The notes: a model not told the origin generated them from the sequence alone. A DNA stretch of 64,000 nucleotides from Streptomyces sp. WM6386 (GCF_000972385.1 NZ_JXTE01000042.1:12592-76591); one strand, 5' to 3'; counted from the stretch's first letter, positions 16,662 through 25,027 are shown. A program made the numbers and translations.

Positions 16662-17783
16662 CTAGGACGGGACGGGGGCGTCGGTGTCCGACCCGTCGGC
16701 CCCCGGCCCCGGCCCCTCGGACGGTTCGCGGAGCTGCTCACGCACGTAGTCCCAACACACCGCGATCAGCGCGGCGACCGGCACCGCGAGCAGACTCCCC
16801 ACGATGCCGGCCAGACTGCCGCCCAATGTCACCGCCAGCAGGATCACGGCCGCGTGGAGGCCGAGCCCACGGCTCTGGATCATGGGCTGGAGCACGTTGC
16901 CCTCGAGCTGCTGCACCACCACGATGATCGCCAGCACGATCAGCGCGTCCGTCAGGCCGTTGGAGACCAGCGCGATGAGAACCGCGACGAACCCGGCGAA
17001 CAGGGCACCGATGATCGGCACGAACGCGGAGACGAACGTCAGTACCGCCAGGGGAAGCACAAGGGGTACGCCCAGGATCCACAACCCCAGCCCGATCAGG
17101 ACGGCGTCGATCAGGCCGACAGCCGCCTGAGAACGCACGAACGCGCCCAGGGTGTTCCAGCCGCGCGCGGCCACGGTCGGGACGTCGGTCGCGAGCCGAC
17201 CGGGCAGCTGTCGGGCCAGCCACGGCAGGAACCGTGGGCCGTCCTTGAGGAAGAAGAACATCAGGAAGAGCGCCAGGACAGCGGTGACCAGGCCGTTCAG
17301 CACGGTGCTCACTCCCGTGACGACAGCGCCCGCCACATTGCCCAGACTGTCCTGCGCACGGGAGACCGCGGTGTCGAAGGCCTTGTTGATCTGCGCGTCA
17401 TCGATGTTCAACGGCGGCCCGGCGGCCCACTCGCGCAACTCCTGAATGCCCTTGAACACACCGTCGCTCAGGTCCCCGGACTGCGATGCCACCGGTACCG
17501 CGATCAGCGCCACGACACCCATGGCGACCAGGAGGAACAGCACCGTCACGACCGACGCGGCGAGAGCGGGCTGCCACCCGCGACGCCGCAGGAAACGAGT
17601 CGGCGGCCAGGTCAACGTCGTCAGCAGCAGGCCGATCACGAGCGGCCACACGACCGACCACATCCGCCCCAGGATCCACAGAGCCACCGCGAGCATCAGA
17701 AGTACGAGCAGCAACTCCCCGGAGACCCGCGCCGATGTGCGCAGCGCGGCCCGGGCCCTCGTGGAACTCAACGTGGCAGTCAC
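16662..17783 (-). CDS. AI-2E family (PerM/YdiK-type) membrane transporter
   Basis: A 373-residue integral membrane protein with about eight helices arranged as in the AI-2 exporter/PerM family: paired helices at the N-terminus (LLLVLLMLAVALWILG, VVWPLVIGLLLTTLTWPPTR), a soluble loop of about 60 residues, then VLALFLMFFFLKDG, SQAAVGLIDAVLIGLGLWIL, FVSAFVPIIGALFAG and VVVQQLEGNVLQPMIQ, the last being the family signature. Substrates differ within this family (AI-2, Na+/H+, others), so the cargo is unknown. Start GTG 17783. Neighbours suggest no pathway. Confidence 0.92.
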   Translation of the reverse strand: MTATLSSTRARAALRTSARVSGELLLVLLMLAVALWILGRMWSVVWPLVIGLLLTTLTWPPTRFLRRRGWQPALAASVVTVLFLLVAMGVVALIAVPVASQSGDLSDGVFKGIQELREWAAGPPLNIDDAQINKAFDTAVSRAQDSLGNVAGAVVTGVSTVLNGLVTAVLALFLMFFFLKDGPRFLPWLARQLPGRLATDVPTVAARGWNTLGAFVRSQAAVGLIDAVLIGLGLWILGVPLVLPLAVLTFVSAFVPIIGALFAGFVAVLIALVSNGLTDALIVLAIIVVVQQLEGNVLQPMIQSRGLGLHAAVILLAVTLGGSLAGIVGSLLAVPVAALIAVCWDYVREQLREPSEGPGPGADGSDTDAPVPS

Positions 17784-17926
17784 GGAGGCACCCTATGGGG
17801 ACTCAACGCACATGGTCATCACTGCTGCCAGCTTGTATGCCTGGTTACAGGAGGAGCGCCAGGCTGAACAGGAGCCCTCTGGACGGCAGCGCCCGAAGAG
17901 TCGCCGCGACCTCCGGTGACAGTGGC

Positions 17927-18412
17927 TCAGCCATCCGCCCTGGCCACGCCGATCGGGCACGACACCCCGGTGCCGCCGATCCCGCAGTAACCGGCCGGGT
18001 TCTTGTCCAGGTACTGCTGGTGATACCCCTCGGCCGCATAGAAGGTACGTCCCGCCGCCGGCAGGATCTCCGTGGTGATCGTGCCGTGGCCCGTGCCGGT
18101 GAGGAGCTTCTGGTAGGTCTCGCGGGAGGTTTCGGCGGTGGTGGCCTGGGCGGGGGTGTGGGTGTGGATCGCGGAGCGGTACTGGGTGCCGACGTCGTTG
18201 CCCTGGCGGAAGCCCTGGGTGGGGTCGTGGGACTCCCAGAAGGTCTTCAGGAGGCGCTCGTAGGAGATGAGCGAGGGGTCGTACACGACGCGGACGACCT
18301 CGGTGTGGCCGGTCAGGCCTGAGCAGACCTCTTCGTAGGCGGGGTTCTCGCCGGACCCTCCGGTGGTGGCCGGAAGCGGCATCACGCACAACGGCCCGGC
18401 GCCGCCCCGCAT
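17927..18412 (-). pseudogene. msrA: 5'-truncated msrA lacking the catalytic cysteine
   Basis: The reading frame matches the C-terminal two thirds of Msr[73 protein letters not shown] and a C-terminal Cys pair region ([10 protein letters not shown]). The N-terminal segment with GCFWG and the following YAGG strand is absent; before NPAYEEV there are only about 22 unrelated residues, and the gap to the next gene upstream is 36 bases. The active-site Cys is therefore lost and the product should be inactive. The longest open frame starts at 18412. A deletion at the 5' end is the simplest reading. Confidence 0.8.
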
Positions 18413-18448
18413 TCCGTCGGGGCAGGGCGACGCCGGTCGGACTGCTCC

Positions 18449-19567
18449 TCAGTGCGGCAGCGTCGCCGGGCTGCCGCCGTTCGCCTCGTAGCCCGCCACC
18501 GCCAACGCCCGGTAGACCGCGAACTCGGCCGCCGGATCGGGGGACAGGGTCCACGGCAGGGCGCCCACATGGCCGTCGATGTGTATGAGCTGGTTCATGG
18601 CTTCCTGCCAGCGCTCGCCGCGGACCAGGAAGAAGACCAGCATGTGCCGCACATGCGCCAGCATCGGGTCGTCCGCGCGGGCCGAGTGCACGGCGTGCAG
18701 CGCCCCGTGCATCGCCTTGGTGACGGTCTCGCTCTGGTAGAAGCCGCTGACCAGGTTCACCTCGGGCAGGTGCTCGAAGACCGCGAACAGGGGCATGGCG
18801 GCGAGGAGGGAGCCCCGCGGGGCGCGGGCCGCGGCGGCCTCCGCGAAGGACATCGCCAGCTCACGCGAGCCGTGCCACTTCTCGCACCAGTAGTGGAGCG
18901 CCGCCAGATGCGCGCCCATGTGCGACGGGGCGCGGTCAAGGATCCTCAGCCACAGCTGCTCGAACTCCGCCCGCGGATAGGCGAGGCCACGCGCCACCGA
19001 CAGCTCGACGATGTACGGGACCGGGTCACCCGGCGCCAGCAGCGCCGCCTCGCCGCACGCCGCCCTCGCCTCCTCCATGATGATCCGGAACGAGTCCGTG
19101 CCGGGCGTCGCCGTCCGCCACGCCTGCTGCACCAGGAACTCCGCGTGGATGGCCGCACCACCCGCGTCCTTGGGCTGCTCGGCCCGCCACACCCGCAGCC
19201 ACTGGCCGCCCGGCGACTCGCCCACCCCGCCGGGCCGCTGCGCCAGCTCCAGGGAGGCCGCGCCCGCGAAGGCCTGCACACGCTGCCACCGCAGCTCGCC
19301 CGCCGCCTCGGTGCCCACCAGCAGCTGAGAGGCCGCCCGGTAGTCCTGGGTACGCTGCACCAGGTCCAGGACGTCCAGCAGGTCCTGGTCGGGGCCGGGC
19401 ATGCGGACGTCCAGCTCCTCCTGCCGTACAAAGCCGTAGTCCGCGGGGTCCGCGGCGTCCGGGTGGCCCGGCGGGACCTGCTCGATCATGCCCCGGCGGC
19501 GCCGCAGGACCGGCAGCAGCACGAAGCCGAGCATGACCACCGCCATCAGGACCCAGAGAATTTCCAT
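18449..19567 (-). CDS. membrane-anchored helical (TPR-like) protein, conserved type, function unknown
   Basis: A 372-residue protein with one N-terminal membrane helix (EILWVLMAVVMLGFVLLPVL) followed by RRRRG, giving a cytoplasmic C-terminus by the positive-inside rule. The rest is alpha-helical with TPR-like pairs (LAALHYWCEKWHGSRELAMS, HVRHMLVFFLVRGERWQEAM) and no catalytic motif that I recognise. It is divergent from metB across a repeat-containing 183-base gap, and immediately upstream of the truncated msrA, with which it may once have been co-transcribed. I do not assign a function. Confidence 0.8.
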   Translation of the reverse strand: MEILWVLMAVVMLGFVLLPVLRRRRGMIEQVPPGHPDAADPADYGFVRQEELDVRMPGPDQDLLDVLDLVQRTQDYRAASQLLVGTEAAGELRWQRVQAFAGAASLELAQRPGGVGESPGGQWLRVWRAEQPKDAGGAAIHAEFLVQQAWRTATPGTDSFRIIMEEARAACGEAALLAPGDPVPYIVELSVARGLAYPRAEFEQLWLRILDRAPSHMGAHLAALHYWCEKWHGSRELAMSFAEAAAARAPRGSLLAAMPLFAVFEHLPEVNLVSGFYQSETVTKAMHGALHAVHSARADDPMLAHVRHMLVFFLVRGERWQEAMNQLIHIDGHVGALPWTLSPDPAAEFAVYRALAVAGYEANGGSPATLPH

Positions 19568-19615
19568 GCCTCAAGCGTTCCAGACGCTGCCGACAATTGG
19601 CCAACCCGGTCCCGG

Positions 19616-19694
19616 GCCTGTGGAAAACCTCCCGTCCCGACTCCGGATGCCTGGGGAAAACCTCCCGTCCCGGCTCCGCGGCCTGGGGAAAACC
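19616..19694 (+). repeat. two and a half copies of a ~33-bp repeat between divergent genes
   Basis: GCCTGTGGAAAACC (19616), GCCTGGGGAAAACC (19649) and again GCCTGGGGAAAACC (19681) recur with 33- and 32-base spacing; the first two continue with TCCCGTCCCG and CTCCG. It occupies the promoter region shared by metB and the divergent membrane protein gene. Confidence 0.8.
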
Positions 19695-19750
19695 CTTCTC
19701 CAGCCTCGCTGTGCGACGCCTGCCCCGCGAGCGGACTACGCTCGGTGCCC

Positions 19751-20905
19751 ATGAGCGACAGGCACATCAGTCAGCACTTCGAGACGCTCGCCATCCACGC
19801 GGGCAACACGGCGGACCCCCTCACCGGTGCGGTCGTCCCGCCGATCTACCAGGTCTCGACCTACAAGCAGGACGGCGTCGGCGGTCTGCGCGGCGGCTAC
19901 GAGTACAGCCGCAGCGCCAACCCGACACGTACCGCCCTGGAGGAGAACCTCGCCGCCCTCGAGGGCGGACGACGGGGCCTCGCGTTCGCGTCCGGACTGG
20001 CGGCCGAGGACTGCCTGTTGCGTACGCTGCTCAGCCCCGGCGACCACGTGGTCATCCCCAACGACGCCTACGGCGGCACGTTCCGGCTCTTCGCGAAGGT
20101 CGTCGCCCGCTGGGGCGTCGAATGGTCGGTCGCCGACACCAGCGACCTGGCCGCCGTACGGGCCGCCATCACCCCGAAGACCAAGGCCGTGTGGGTGGAG
20201 ACCCCCTCCAACCCGCTGCTCGGCATCACCGACATCGCCGCCGTCGCGCAGATCGCCCGGGACGCCGGCGCGAAGCTCGTCGTCGACAACACCTTCGCCA
20301 CGCCGTATCTGCAGCAGCCGCTGTCGCTCGGCGCCGACGTCGTCGTGCACTCCCTGACCAAGTACATGGGCGGCCACTCGGACGTCGTCGGCGGCGCGCT
20401 GATCACCGCCGACGAGGCGCTCGGCGAGGAACTGGCGTACCACCAGAACGCGATGGGCGCGGTCGCCGGGCCCTTCGACTCCTGGCTGGTGCTGCGCGGA
20501 GCCAAGACGCTGTCGGTGCGGATGGACCGGCACAGCGAGAACGCGACCAAGGTCGCCGACATGCTGACCCGGCACGCGCGCGTGACGAAGGTGCTCTACC
20601 CGGGCCTGGAGGACCACCCCGGTCACGAGGTCGCCGCCAAGCAGATGCGGTCCTTCGGCGGCATGATCTCCTTCCAGGTCACGGGCGGCGAGGAGGCGGC
20701 CGTCGAGGTCTGCAACCGCGCCGAGGTGTTCACGCTGGGCGAGTCCCTGGGCGGCGTGGAGTCCCTGATCGAGCACCCCGGCCGGATGACGCACGCGTCG
20801 GTCGCCGGCTCGGCCCTCGAGGTCCCCGCCGACCTCGTACGCCTCTCCGTGGGCATCGAGAACGTCGACGACCTGCTGGAAGACCTTCAGCAGGCGCTGG
20901 GCTAG
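19751..20905 (+). CDS. metB: cystathionine gamma-synthase/lyase (PLP enzyme of the Cys/Met pathway)
   Basis: A 384-residue PLP enzyme of the Cys/Met metabolism family, which joins O-activated homoserine to cysteine (synthase) or cleaves cystathionine (lyase). Motifs: TLAIHAGN at the start, PPIYQVSTY, YEYSRSANPTRTALE, PLP-binding region NDAYGGTFRLF, VDNTFATPYLQQPLSLGAD and the Schiff-base Lys in HSLTKYMGGHSDVVGG, then LGESLGGVESLIEHPGRMTH. Synthase versus lyase cannot be settled by eye. ATG 19751 directly precedes the family start. Downstream is a 15-base tandem duplication overlapping the stop. Confidence 0.92.
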   Translation: MSDRHISQHFETLAIHAGNTADPLTGAVVPPIYQVSTYKQDGVGGLRGGYEYSRSANPTRTALEENLAALEGGRRGLAFASGLAAEDCLLRTLLSPGDHVVIPNDAYGGTFRLFAKVVARWGVEWSVADTSDLAAVRAAITPKTKAVWVETPSNPLLGITDIAAVAQIARDAGAKLVVDNTFATPYLQQPLSLGADVVVHSLTKYMGGHSDVVGGALITADEALGEELAYHQNAMGAVAGPFDSWLVLRGAKTLSVRMDRHSENATKVADMLTRHARVTKVLYPGLEDHPGHEVAAKQMRSFGGMISFQVTGGEEAAVEVCNRAEVFTLGESLGGVESLIEHPGRMTHASVAGSALEVPADLVRLSVGIENVDDLLEDLQQALG

Positions 20906-20918
20906 CAGGCGCTGGGCC
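20889..20918 (+). repeat. 15-bp tandem duplication across the metB stop codon
   Basis: AGCAGGCGCTGGGCT (20889-20903) is followed at once by AGCAGGCGCTGGGCC (20904-20918), differing only in the last base. The TAG stop (20903-20905) is formed at the junction. Confidence 0.8.
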
Positions 20919-20933
20919 AGGCCCTGCGCTGGC

Positions 20934-21182
20934 TCACCAGCCGGTCAGCGGTGGAGTCGTCTCCGACGGCGGCTCCACCCAGGGGCGGGCCATCACCGCC
21001 CACACCACGAACGCCACGCCGGCCGCGAACATCAGGAACCACATGAGCCGCAGGGCCGCCCGTCTGCGCCGCAGCATGCGGCTGCCGCGGTGCACCACCT
21101 CGTCGTGGAGCTCCGGTGGCACGGAGGACGGCGTCTGATCCATGATCCGCCGCACGGCTGCCTCGCGCTCGGGTCGGTTCAC
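20934..21182 (-). CDS. small single-pass membrane protein, partner of the sigma-like factor
   Basis: An 82-residue protein starting from GTG 21182, which overlaps the stop of the sigma-like gene (GTGA). Residues 1-40 are charged and cytoplasmic (EREAAVRRIMDQTPSSVPPE, RGSRMLRRRR) and residues about 45-66 form a membrane helix (LMWFLMFAAGVAFVVWAVMA). There is no HxxxCxxC anti-sigma zinc motif. Its coupling to a sigma-like gene suggests a membrane tether or inhibitor for that factor, which is inference from position only. Confidence 0.75.
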   Translation of the reverse strand: MNRPEREAAVRRIMDQTPSSVPPELHDEVVHRGSRMLRRRRAALRLMWFLMFAAGVAFVVWAVMARPWVEPPSETTPPLTGW

Positions 21183-21682
21183 GACGCCACCACCTTCGCG
21201 CCTCCCACCGCCGGAGCGGGCCCCCGCGGGGGATGCAGCAGCGTCGCCGTCGCCCGGTCGCAGATCGTGCGGACGCGCTCCGTGGCGAGTCCGAGCAGGG
21301 CGGCCGTCTGCTCCTCGGCGACACCCTCGTAGAGTCGCAGGACGAGGACGAGTCGCTCCTGCGGGGCCAGCGCGGCCAACGGGCTCGCGGGGTGCGGTCG
21401 GTGGCCGCCCAGGCCGCCGTACTGGTGCCAGGCGCCGCGGGCGAAGCGGGTGGCCAGGTACTGGCGGGTGCGGTCGTAGGGGTCCTCGCCGCGCAGTCCG
21501 TCCCAGCACGCGTACGTGTGGGCGAGCGCCAGCGTCAGCAGGCGCCGCGCGCGGGGGTTGTCGTCCGGCGCCTCCGCCGTCAGAAGCGTCGCGGCATGCA
21601 GCAGCCGCCCGGCGGCGCCCGCGACGAACGCCTTGAACTCCCGGGCCCGACGGGCTTCTTGGGACGCATGCCGTTGTCGCAC
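21179..21682 (-). CDS. SigE-family (ECF) sigma-like protein, reduced region 2
   Basis: A 167-residue protein. The C-terminal part is a good sigma-70 region 4 (LAALAPQERLVLVLRLYEG, VAEEQTAALLGLATERVRTI, CDRATATLL). The middle, LALAHTYACWDGLRGEDPYD followed by RTRQYL, resembles the end of region 2 of streptomycete SigE-like ECF factors, but the upstream core-binding segment is divergent (FVAGAAGRLLHAATLLTAEA), so promoter recognition by RNA polymerase may be altered. It may be a specialised sigma or only a helix-turn-helix regulator. It is the first gene of a two-gene unit with the small membrane protein. Confidence 0.75.
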   Translation of the reverse strand: MRQRHASQEARRAREFKAFVAGAAGRLLHAATLLTAEAPDDNPRARRLLTLALAHTYACWDGLRGEDPYDRTRQYLATRFARGAWHQYGGLGGHRPHPASPLAALAPQERLVLVLRLYEGVAEEQTAALLGLATERVRTICDRATATLLHPPRGPAPAVGGAKVVAS

Positions 21683-21799
21683 CGCGCCTCCCGCCTGAGG
21701 GCGACCTGTGAGGGAACGGGACCCGCACCACGTACCGGATACGCAACCGTGTGCGAGTTAAGGACCCGGTCTCATATGAGGCCAGGGGTGGCCTTTGGG

Positions 21800-21852
21800 T
21801 CAAGAGCCGCGCACCCCTCAAGAGCCGCGCACCCCTCAAGAGCCGCGCACCC
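21800..21852 (+). repeat. 18-bp tandem repeat, three copies
   Basis: TCAAGAGCCGCGCACCCC begins at 21800, 21818 and 21836; the first two copies are identical and the third matches 17 of 18 bases. It lies between the MarR gene end and the sigma-like gene start, in the region expected to hold the sigma-like promoter. Confidence 0.9.
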
Positions 21853-21887
21853 GGAGAACGGGTGCGCCACGCGCGCGTGAAGGACGC

Positions 21888-22412
21888 TCAGGACGCCGAC
21901 GGTGCGTCCGCGCCCGGCAGGCCCTGGGCCGCCATCCGCGAGGAGAGCGCGGTGTTGAAGCGCGTGAGGAGCGTGCAGAACGCCTCGCGCTCCTCCGGTG
22001 CCCAGTCGTGTGTCAGCTCGGCCATCAACTGACGCCGCGAGGAGCGCACTTCCTCCAGCCGCGACAGCCCGCGCGGGGACAGCTGGAGCACCACCGCCCG
22101 GCCGTCCTCCGGGTGCGAGGTGCGCTTGACGAGCCCGGTGTCCACGAGCGGAGCCACCTGCCGGGTGACCGTCGACGAGTCGATGCCCATGCTCGCGGCG
22201 AGCGCCTTGACGCCCATCGGGCCCTCCTTGTCGAGGCGGTTGAGCAGCAGATATGCGGCGCGGTCCATGGAGTTGCGCACCTGCCCGACCCCGCCGAGCC
22301 GGGTCTGTTCGGCACGACGGGCGAAGACCGCCACCTCGTGCTGCAGCGTGTCGAGGAGACCGGTGTCACCGACGGTCGTCATGTCCATCGACATTTCAGG
22401 TGTTGTGGGCAT
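21888..22412 (-). CDS. MarR-family transcriptional regulator
   Basis: A 174-residue winged-helix protein: MDRAAYLLLNRLDKEGPMGV, then KALAASMGIDSSTVTRQVAP as recognition region, wing LVKRTSHPEDGRAVVLQLSP, and a C-terminal dimerization helix (APEEREAFCTLLTRFNTALS). MarR proteins typically repress a neighbouring gene until a small aromatic or metabolic ligand binds. Its nearest divergent neighbour is threonine dehydratase, 145 bases away, which might be its target, though the pair could be chance. ATG 22412 is used; a start at the internal MSMDM is possible. Confidence 0.9.
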   Translation of the reverse strand: MPTTPEMSMDMTTVGDTGLLDTLQHEVAVFARRAEQTRLGGVGQVRNSMDRAAYLLLNRLDKEGPMGVKALAASMGIDSSTVTRQVAPLVDTGLVKRTSHPEDGRAVVLQLSPRGLSRLEEVRSSRRQLMAELTHDWAPEEREAFCTLLTRFNTALSSRMAAQGLPGADAPSAS

Positions 22413-22557
22413 GGCCGGGGGCTCACTTCAGATAAGGGGTGCTGGGTTGGGGGACAGGGTACGCGGCCGGAAGGCGGGCCGTACCGGCGCTGCGGAAACC
22501 GGTCTCGGAGGTTGGTCACAGCGGCCGCTTGCGCCTGTGAACTGCGATGCTTGTGTC

Positions 22558-23796
22558 ATGAGCTATGGCACGGCTGACTCCTTGCACTCCCTGCGGCCCG
22601 TCACCCTCGACGATGTGCGCGGCGCCCAGAAGATGCTCATGGGTGTGGCCCGGGTGACCGCGATGGAGGGCAGCCGGCACCTGTCCCAGCTGGTGGGCTC
22701 GCCGGTGCACTTCAAGTGCGAGAACCTTCAGCGCACGGGCTCGTTCAAGCTGCGCGGCGCATACGTCCGGATCGCCGGGCTGCTGCCCGAGGAGCGGGCC
22801 GCCGGGGTCGTCGCCGCGAGCGCCGGCAACCACGCGCAGGGCGTCGCGCTGGCGTCGTCCCTGCTCGGTGTGCGTTCCATGGTGTTCATGCCGAAGGGCG
22901 CCCCGCTGCCGAAGATCAGCGCCACCCGGGAGTACGGCGCCGAGGTCCGGCTGCACGGGCAGGTGGTCGACGAGACGCTGGCCGCCGCGCAGGAGTACGC
23001 GGAGCGGACCGGCGCGGTGTTCATCCACCCCTTCGACCATCCCGACATCATCGCCGGTCAGGGCACGGTCGGTCTGGAGATCCTGGAGCAGTGCCCGGAG
23101 GTGCGCACGATCGTCCTCGGCATCGGCGGCGGCGGTCTCGCGGCCGGTGTCGCGATCGCGGTGAAGTCGATCAGGCCCGATGTGCGGATCGTCGGCGTCC
23201 AGGCTGCGGGCGCGGCCGCGTACCCGCCCTCGTTGGCGGCCGGGCGTCCGGTGTCGATCGAGAACCCGGCGACGATGGCCGACGGCATGAAGGTCGGCCG
23301 GCCCGGCGATGTGCCGTTCGAAATCATCGGCGAGCTGGTCGACGAAGTGCGTACGGTGTCGGAGGACGAGCTGTCCGCCGCGCTGCTGCTGAGTCTGGAG
23401 CGGGCCAAGCTGGTCGTCGAGCCCGCCGGGGCGAGCCCGGTCGCGGCGCTGCTGAGCGACCCGGGTGCCTTCGAGGGACCGGTCGTGGCGGTGCTGTCCG
23501 GCGGCAACGTCGACCCGGTGCTCCTGCAACGCGTACTGCGCCACGGGATGTCCGCGCAGGGTCGCTATCTGGCCGTACGGCTCAGGCTGACGGACCGGCC
23601 GGGTGCCCTGGCGACGCTTCTCGGGGCGTTGTCAGTGGTGGACGCTAACGTCCTCGACGTGAGTCACGTACGGACCGATCCACGGCTCGGGCTCACGGAG
23701 GCGGAGGTGGAGCTGCACCTGGAGACGAAGGGTCCGGAGCACTGCGCCGAGGTCGGCCAGGCCCTGCGGAACGCGGGCTACACGGTCATCGACTGA
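22558..23796 (+). CDS. ilvA: threonine ammonia-lyase (dehydratase) with C-terminal ACT domain
   Basis: A 412-residue fold-type II PLP enzyme converting L-threonine (or serine) to 2-oxobutyrate (pyruvate) plus ammonia. Motifs: ENLQRTGSFKLRGAY with the PLP Lys, AASAGNHAQGVA, the glycine loop GIGGGGLAAGVAIA and AVLSGGNVDP near the end. A single ACT-like domain follows (about 330-412: RLRLTDRPGALATLLGALSV, VLDVSHVRTD), suggesting allosteric control by an amino acid. The length and single ACT domain are those of the catabolic/one-ACT type (also called tdcB in some annotations). ATG 22558. Confidence 0.92.
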   Translation: MSYGTADSLHSLRPVTLDDVRGAQKMLMGVARVTAMEGSRHLSQLVGSPVHFKCENLQRTGSFKLRGAYVRIAGLLPEERAAGVVAASAGNHAQGVALASSLLGVRSMVFMPKGAPLPKISATREYGAEVRLHGQVVDETLAAAQEYAERTGAVFIHPFDHPDIIAGQGTVGLEILEQCPEVRTIVLGIGGGGLAAGVAIAVKSIRPDVRIVGVQAAGAAAYPPSLAAGRPVSIENPATMADGMKVGRPGDVPFEIIGELVDEVRTVSEDELSAALLLSLERAKLVVEPAGASPVAALLSDPGAFEGPVVAVLSGGNVDPVLLQRVLRHGMSAQGRYLAVRLRLTDRPGALATLLGALSVVDANVLDVSHVRTDPRLGLTEAEVELHLETKGPEHCAEVGQALRNAGYTVID

Positions 23797-23864
23797 GCCG
23801 CCGCAGCACCGAACTCCCAGCTCAGGAGCTTCTCCATCACTCGTTCGGGTAAGTCCATTGAGAG

Positions 23865-23880
23865 ACGCGATACATCGCGT
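23865..23880. promoter_or_regulatory. perfect palindrome upstream of the ABC exporter operon
   Basis: ACGCGA-TACA-TCGCGT (23865-23880), a perfect 6-4-6 inverted repeat, 110 bases before the transporter start and within an AT-richer promoter-like stretch. Similar ACGCGATAyATCGCGT palindromes are used by PadR-type repressors of Drr-like exporters; I saw no PadR gene in the window. Confidence 0.6.
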
Positions 23881-23989
23881 TATGGTGTGTCTCGTGGCCG
23901 GATCGCCGCCACCTCCCGCCACCCATCAGGCGGAACAAAACGCACAAATCTAGGCTTTTCAAAGAATCCCCGACGACGTGGAGACTCAT

Positions 23990-25027
23990 ATGCCAGGCGC
24001 CATCTATGCCGAAGGCCTGGTGAAGACCTTCGGTGACGTAAGGGCTCTGGACGGCGTCGACCTCGACGTGCCGGAGGGCACGGTCCTGGGCCTGCTCGGG
24101 CCGAACGGCGCGGGCAAGACGACGACCGTCCGCTGTCTGACGACCCTGCTGCGGCCCGACAGCGGCAAGGCGGTCGTCGCGGGCCTCGACGTGCTCAAGC
24201 ATCCCAACGAGGTGCGGCGCTCTATCGGTCTGTCCGGCCAGTTCGCCGCGGTCGACGAGTATCTGACCGGCCGCGAGAACCTCCAGATGGTGGGCCAGCT
24301 CTACCAGATGAAGGCCAAGGACGCGAAGGTCCGGGCCGGTGAGCTGCTCGACCAGTTCAACCTCGCGGACGCCGCCGACCGTCCCGCGAAGACCTACTCC
24401 GGAGGTATGCGCCGCCGCCTCGACCTCGCGGCCGCCCTGGTCGTCTCCCCGCCCGTGATGTTCATGGACGAACCGACGACCGGCCTGGACCCCCGCAACC
24501 GCCAGCAGCTGTGGGAGGTCATCAAGCAGCTCGTCTCCGGCGGCACGACCCTGCTGCTGACCACGCAGTACCTGGAAGAGGCCGACCACCTCGCACACGA
24601 CATCGCGGTCGTCGACCACGGCCGCGTCATCGCCCGCGGCACCTCCGACCAGCTCAAGGCCCGCACCGGCGGCGAGCGCGTCGAGGTCGTGGTGCACGAG
24701 CGCGAGCACATCCCGACCGCCCGGGAAGTGCTCGCCGGCTTCGGCAAGGGCGACACCACCGTCGAGGACCACACCCGCAAGCTCACCGTGCCCGTCACCG
24801 GCGGCGCCAAGCTCCTCGCCGAGGTCATCCGCGAACTCGACGTGCGCGGCATCGAGATAGACGACATCGGCCTGCGCCGCCCCACCCTCGACGACGTCTT
24901 CCTCTCCCTGACCGGCCACCACGCCGAGGCCGAGGCGGAGGAGAACGGCGCGAGCGGTGCGAACAGCGGGAGCAGCGCCGCCAATGACGCCAAGGACCGC
25001 CGCCACAAGAAGGAGGCCGGCAAGTGA
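23990..25027 (+). CDS. ABC transporter ATPase of the DrrA type
   Basis: A 345-residue ATPase: Walker A GPNGAGKTTTVRCL (about residue 40), Q-loop region SIGLSGQFAAVDEYLTGREN, signature YSGGMRRRLDLAAALV, Walker B VMFMDEPTTGLDPRNRQ, then the switch His region LLLTTQYLEEADHLA. The C-terminal extension of about 100 residues (FGKGDTTVEDHTRKLTVPVT, DDIGLRRPTLDDVFLSLTGH) is characteristic of daunorubicin-resistance-type ATPases. It should power export of a hydrophobic drug or lipid with the overlapping permease. I use ATG 23990, with GTGGAG as RBS, over the GTG at 23978. The tail is low-complexity Ala/Asn/Ser. Confidence 0.95.
   Translation: MPGAIYAEGLVKTFGDVRALDGVDLDVPEGTVLGLLGPNGAGKTTTVRCLTTLLRPDSGKAVVAGLDVLKHPNEVRRSIGLSGQFAAVDEYLTGRENLQMVGQLYQMKAKDAKVRAGELLDQFNLADAADRPAKTYSGGMRRRLDLAAALVVSPPVMFMDEPTTGLDPRNRQQLWEVIKQLVSGGTTLLLTTQYLEEADHLAHDIAVVDHGRVIARGTSDQLKARTGGERVEVVVHEREHIPTAREVLAGFGKGDTTVEDHTRKLTVPVTGGAKLLAEVIRELDVRGIEIDDIGLRRPTLDDVFLSLTGHHAEAEAEENGASGANSGSSAANDAKDRRHKKEAGK

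Noticed and set aside
19616..19626. TGTGGAAAAC resembling half of a DnaA box
   Set aside because: Only one of three repeat copies has TGTGG, the match is imperfect, and no origin genes are nearby.
19568..19750. Possible SAM or other riboswitch upstream of metB
   Set aside because: Only short repeats are seen; no conserved riboswitch core or expression-platform hairpin could be recognised.
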